Below are positions 60,649-64,000 of a stretch of 64,000 nucleotides of DNA, in pieces. The notes under the pieces are model-generated. The model was not told where the DNA came from and did not search any database. It worked only from the letters and a program-made list of their open reading frames with translations. The stretch is taken from NCBI RefSeq assembly GCF_040833965.1, contig NZ_CP162142.1:1761001-1825000 (forward strand), in the 5' to 3' direction. This DNA is from Leptospira sp. WS39.C2 (GTDB lineage Bacteria > Spirochaetota > Leptospiria > Leptospirales > Leptospiraceae). Position numbers and translations under genes: made by a program. How positions within the stretch are numbered: position 1 is the stretch's first letter; the number at the start of each line of letters is the position of its first letter.

Positions 60649-62390
60649 GATTCTTTTGGTTTAGTTTCCTTTTGTAATTTTTGAACTGAAAAAATAAGAC
60701 CCACTAATCCGATTAGAAAAAAAAGAAATCCCCATTTTATATCTCCTTCCTTCCATAACAAACATTGGATGGAATATAATCCTCCAAAGACAAAACTTAA
60801 TCCAAATAATGTTCCGAAAATGGACAATAATATTTGGTTTGGATAAAGTGTTTGTTTGTATATTGGGTACTTTTTAAAAAAGCCAGTCCAAAAAAAGTAA
60901 GGAGGTTTTGATGTTTCATAAAAGGTAAACAATACATCTTTATTTGTAATTGGTAAAAGAAACGTAGAAAGGATGAGAAGGATTGCCGAACTTATAGAAG
61001 TATATAAAATTGAATATGGAAAAGGAAATTTTAGGATCAGGGAATATACAACATAAAAGATTGGGGAAAAAATTAGCGCTAATATCTCAGTCCACGCAGA
61101 AATTCTCCAAAAAAACCATCTAACAATGAGTACAAATCCAATTCCAGAAGATGCCTCTAGCAAAAATACCCATGCACCTTTTATGGTTTCCATTCCATAA
61201 ACTGCGAGTAAAAAAGAAAATAATGCAGTCACCAATTGTATGATATAAGAGAGTTTCACATAATAAGAATCTTTTTTTCTATTTTGCACTAATGGTCGCA
61301 AAAGATCATTTACCAAATAGGAAGCTCCCCAATTTAAATGAGTGGCAAGTGTCGATAAATAAGCTGCTAAAAATGCACTTAACATAAGACCCATCATTCC
61401 CTTAGGCATTCCTTCTTGTAATACCATAAGGAATCCTTTCCCACTTTCGGCTTCTGATAAATTGGGAAATAAAACGAGAGAAACGAGTGCGACTATTATC
61501 CAGGGCCAAGGCCTAACAAAGTAATGTGCGATCACAAACCAAAGACTCCCCTTTAAAGCAGCTGATTCGTTTTTAGTAGCCAGGATCCTTTGTGCAATAT
61601 AACCACCGCCACCAGGCTCAGAGCCAGGATACCAACTCGACCACCAAAGAACAGTTAGTAGAATTAGAAAGTGATTCCAAGGTAAAGATCCATTTGCTCC
61701 ATTAGGAAAAAATAGGATTTTATCTTTTGGTAAAAGTGATTTTAAGTTTTCTAAACTTCCAATAGAAGGAAGTTGGATTGCAAAATAAGCAAAAAGAATA
61801 CAACCAAACCATGCCAGAAAAAATTGGAAAACGTCAATGTAAGAGATTCCACGTAACCCTGCGATTGCTGTATATACCACTCCAAATAATAGTAAAAAAA
61901 CTAAAACGTACCCAGATTGAATTTCTGGAAAAAAAACTGGAATGATTTTTAACATGGCTAGGTTTACCCAACCAAGAATGACTAAATTTAAAAAAAATCC
62001 AATGATGATTGCTTTAAACCCTCTTAAAAATTCAGCTTCTTTCCCACTATAACGAATTTGGATGAGTTCTAAATCTGTACTCGCACCTGACCTTTTCCAA
62101 AGTTTGGAAAAGAAAAATACCGTGACAAAACCACCAAGCGCCATATACCACCAAATCCAGTTTCCAGAGATACCTTGTGTCCGAATAATCTCTGTTACAG
62201 CAAGAGGAGTATCGGCAGCAAAGGTAGTGGCAACCATGGCTGTACCTGCAACGAACCAACTTAAACTTCCCTCTGCTTGAAAATATTCTTTTGTGGACTT
62301 GTTTTTAGATGAAAAACGAAAAAGGATTAAAAAAATAATTAAAAATGGAAGGATGAAAAAAACATAATCTAAGAAATGAAATGAATTCAT
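60645..62390 (-). CDS. Sodium:solute symporter (SSS) family transporter
   Basis: A 581-residue membrane protein with about 13-14 helices in the SSS pattern (FSSKNKSTKEYFQAEGSLSW start; AVTEIIRTQGISGNWIWWYM; YVLVFLLLFGVVYTAIAGLRG; PGSEPGGGGYIAQRILATKN). Sodium drives the uptake of an unknown small solute. A second SSS-type group member with related start exists in some bacteria as a lysine or proline carrier, but the substrate cannot be told. It overlaps hisF by four bases (ATGA), an unusual partner. Confidence 0.92.
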   Translation of the reverse strand: MNSFHFLDYVFFILPFLIIFLILFRFSSKNKSTKEYFQAEGSLSWFVAGTAMVATTFAADTPLAVTEIIRTQGISGNWIWWYMALGGFVTVFFFSKLWKRSGASTDLELIQIRYSGKEAEFLRGFKAIIIGFFLNLVILGWVNLAMLKIIPVFFPEIQSGYVLVFLLLFGVVYTAIAGLRGISYIDVFQFFLAWFGCILFAYFAIQLPSIGSLENLKSLLPKDKILFFPNGANGSLPWNHFLILLTVLWWSSWYPGSEPGGGGYIAQRILATKNESAALKGSLWFVIAHYFVRPWPWIIVALVSLVLFPNLSEAESGKGFLMVLQEGMPKGMMGLMLSAFLAAYLSTLATHLNWGASYLVNDLLRPLVQNRKKDSYYVKLSYIIQLVTALFSFLLAVYGMETIKGAWVFLLEASSGIGFVLIVRWFFWRISAWTEILALIFSPIFYVVYSLILKFPFPYSILYTSISSAILLILSTFLLPITNKDVLFTFYETSKPPYFFWTGFFKKYPIYKQTLYPNQILLSIFGTLFGLSFVFGGLYSIQCLLWKEGDIKWGFLFFLIGLVGLIFSVQKLQKETKPKES

Positions 62391-63154
62391 AACCTAACTT
62401 TGATACCCATTTCTTTCATTGTTTGTTTTGTTTCTTGGATGGAAAACTCTCCAAAATGAAAGATTGATGCTGCAAGAACTGCATCTGCCCCACCACGTAA
62501 AATGACTTCAGCCATATGTTCTGGATTCCCTGCGCCTCCAGAGGCAATGATAGGAATGGATAAATTGGAGGTAAAAGTTTTCATAAGATTGATATCAAAT
62601 CCGTCTTTGGTTCCGTCTTTGTCCATTGATGTGAGTAAAATTTCACCCGCACCCATTTCGTACGCTTCCCGTCCCCAATCCAAAGCTTCACGCCCTGTTT
62701 CTTTTCGCCCTCCATTCAAATAAACTTCGTAACGTTTTCTCTCTGGGTGGAATTTAACATCAATGGCACATACAATGCATTGAGAACCATATATTTCGCT
62801 TGCATCTTTCAGGAGTTTTGGATTTTGAAAGGCACTTGTGTTAATAGAAACTTTGTCAGCACCTTTATTGAGCACAGCTTTGACATCATCTATGGTTCTA
62901 ATCCCACCGCCAACCGTGAAAGGAATGAAAAGTTTGTTTGCAACTTCTTCAACTAAATGCAAAAGAATATCTCGTTTGTCAGAGGAAGCTGTTATATCCA
63001 AAAAACAAAGTTCGTCAGCTTTGTTTTCTTCATAGGCAACAGCGCAGGAGACAGGATCTCCTGCATCAATTAAATTAACAAATTGAACACCTTTAACAAC
63101 CCTTCCCCCTTTGATATCCAAACAGGGAATTACTCTTTTGGTTAACTCATCCAT
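62387..63154 (-). CDS. hisF: Imidazole glycerol phosphate synthase cyclase subunit HisF
   Basis: A TIM-barrel enzyme of histidine biosynthesis; forms a complex with the glutaminase HisH, which is not next to it. Catalytic Asp13 (PCLDIKGG) and the Asp in VCAIDVKF are present; VGGGIRTIDDV and IIASGGAGNPEH are phosphate-binding loops. The 255-residue length is standard. It lies one base after gatA and overlaps the symporter. Confidence 0.97.
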   Translation of the reverse strand: MDELTKRVIPCLDIKGGRVVKGVQFVNLIDAGDPVSCAVAYEENKADELCFLDITASSDKRDILLHLVEEVANKLFIPFTVGGGIRTIDDVKAVLNKGADKVSINTSAFQNPKLLKDASEIYGSQCIVCAIDVKFHPERKRYEVYLNGGRKETGREALDWGREAYEMGAGEILLTSMDKDGTKDGFDINLMKTFTSNLSIPIIASGGAGNPEHMAEVILRGGADAVLAASIFHFGEFSIQETKQTMKEMGIKVRL

Positions 63155-63155
63155 C

Positions 63156-64000
63156 TTATTTGATCTCTTTAGGTAAGGAAATCTTACAAAGATCTAATTT
63201 GGAAAGAGCACTTGCAAAACCTAATAATTTGGTTTCGTCAAAATGAGAAGTGGTTAATTGGATACCGATCGGAAGACCATTTTGATCCAATCCCGCAGGA
63301 CAACTGATTGCTGGAACACCTGCTAAATTAACTGATGTTGTCAAGATATCGGCTTGGTACATTTGGATAGGATCTTTTGTTTTTTCACCTACTTTAAACG
63401 CTGTTGTTGGAGATGTTGGTTGGAGGATGACATCTACAGATTTGAAAAAATCTGCATATTGTTTACGGATGAGGACCCTTGCTTTTTGAGCTTTCCCGTA
63501 ATAAGCATCGTAATAACCGGAACTGAGAGAAAAAGTACCAAGTAAAATTCTTCTTTTTACTTCTTTGCCAAACCCTGCGCTTCTAGATTCAGAATATAAA
63601 TCATCTAACTTTCCTGTTGATTCTTTTCTTAATCCATAACGAATGCCATCAAATCGACTTAAATTCGAAGAACATTCTGCCGTTGCAATTAAATAATAAA
63701 CAGGAATTGCATACTTTAACAAAGAAAAATCCAATGGAACTAATGTTGCTCCTTTGGATTCCAAATCTTTTAAAATCTCTAGATAACGTGTGTTTACGTC
63801 AGGTGAAAAATTAAATTCATCGGTTTTCATTACCCCGATTTTTTTACCTTTCCATTCCAAATCTGATACAGATTTTGCTTCAAAGTTAGTTACTTTAGCA
63901 GTTGTTTGGTCTTTTGTGTCAAGACCTGCTAAAATTTCCAAGAGGTCATTTATCCCTTCCATATCGTTTGAAAATGGGCCAATTTGATCTAAACTGGAAG
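63156..64000 (-). CDS. gatA: Glu-tRNA(Gln)/Asp-tRNA(Asn) amidotransferase subunit A, 3' part (gene runs off the right edge)
   Basis: The minus-strand frame enters at the right edge with [18 protein letters not shown], a signature of the GatA/amidase family, and ends at 63156. About 281 C-terminal residues are in the window; the catalytic Ser-cisSer-Lys triad lies outside. Typical are [16 protein letters not shown] [18 protein letters not shown] and [20 protein letters not shown]. It amidates mischarged tRNA to give Gln-tRNA or Asn-tRNA. The gene for AsnS is also present, so the amidotransferase probably serves Gln-tRNA. Confidence 0.93.
   Translation of the reverse strand, partial: SSLDQIGPFSNDMEGINDLLEILAGLDTKDQTTAKVTNFEAKSVSDLEWKGKKIGVMKTDEFNFSPDVNTRYLEILKDLESKGATLVPLDFSLLKYAIPVYYLIATAECSSNLSRFDGIRYGLRKESTGKLDDLYSESRSAGFGKEVKRRILLGTFSLSSGYYDAYYGKAQKARVLIRKQYADFFKSVDVILQPTSPTTAFKVGEKTKDPIQMYQADILTTSVNLAGVPAISCPAGLDQNGLPIGIQLTTSHFDETKLLGFASALSKLDLCKISLPKEIK

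Overview
The window looks like a chromosomal segment of a Leptospira species. Reasons: low-to-moderate G+C with strong use of AAA/GAA/TTT codons, many short lipoproteins with relaxed lipoboxes, a long class II (B12-dependent) ribonucleotide reductase, and a spirochaete-style mix of double-membrane and housekeeping genes. The presence of a flavin monooxygenase, SulP-carbonic anhydrase and NSS/SSS transporters would suit a free-living (saprophytic-clade) member, but that is inference. Both window edges cut genes: comM/yifB on the left and gatA on the right.

Layout. 1-1361: 5' part of comM (minus). 1458-14907: one long plus-strand run with a small lipoprotein, a LysM-M23 peptidase and a nearly complete type II secretion (T2SS) operon in the order C-D-E-F-G-H-I-J-K-L-M-N, with no prepilin peptidase in view. 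15126-18752: nrdJ (minus), with a strong terminator. 18976-19048: tRNA-Asn, followed by a YkuD-type exported protein and a lipoprotein. 20669-23283: flavin monooxygenase, divergent from an ArsR regulator and an AHSA1/SRPBCC protein, with two palindromes between them. 23284-25286: an insertion hot spot with a decayed NHL-repeat gene end, a decayed transposase start and one intact IS481-type element with 1277 bp between its inverted repeats. 25287-29298: small lipoproteins, a DoxX-like protein and a SulP-carbonic anhydrase fusion. 29495-32868: sdhCAB. 32930-35792: an exported protein, a glycosyltransferase and a PLP enzyme (minus). 35905-41204: lepA, divergent from eno-ftsB-clpP-hydrolase. 41244-45103: tldD-tldE-DUF4416-lipoprotein. 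45122-48681: a CTP-type lipid kinase/cytidylyltransferase-like protein, a STAS protein, a coiled-coil protein, a SurA-like lipoprotein and a duplicated XRE regulator. 48782-53342: an NSS transporter with a 38-residue partner, a DinG-like helicase and an exported protein. 53305-55472: a TPR protein and asnS (minus). 55528-60648: a tight operon of folD, esterase, cysS, tRNA/rRNA methyltransferase and lipase-like protein. 60645-64000: gatA-hisF-SSS transporter (minus).

How the genes work together. The T2SS block is the one large coherent machine: inner-membrane platform (C, F, L, M), ATPase (E), pseudopilins (G-K), secretin (D) and GspN. The first two genes may supply a pilotin-like lipoprotein and a cell-wall enzyme that opens the peptidoglycan. 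The rest is mostly housekeeping with short accessory insertions.

I did not find a system I can call clearly new. The best leads are the XRE protein built from two copies of one HTH unit next to a 13-bp palindrome, the tiny ORF fused translationally to the NSS transporter, the tldD/tldE-DUF4416-lipoprotein cluster, the PLP enzyme translationally coupled to a glycosyltransferase, and the spirochaetal T2SS with its odd GspI cleavage site.
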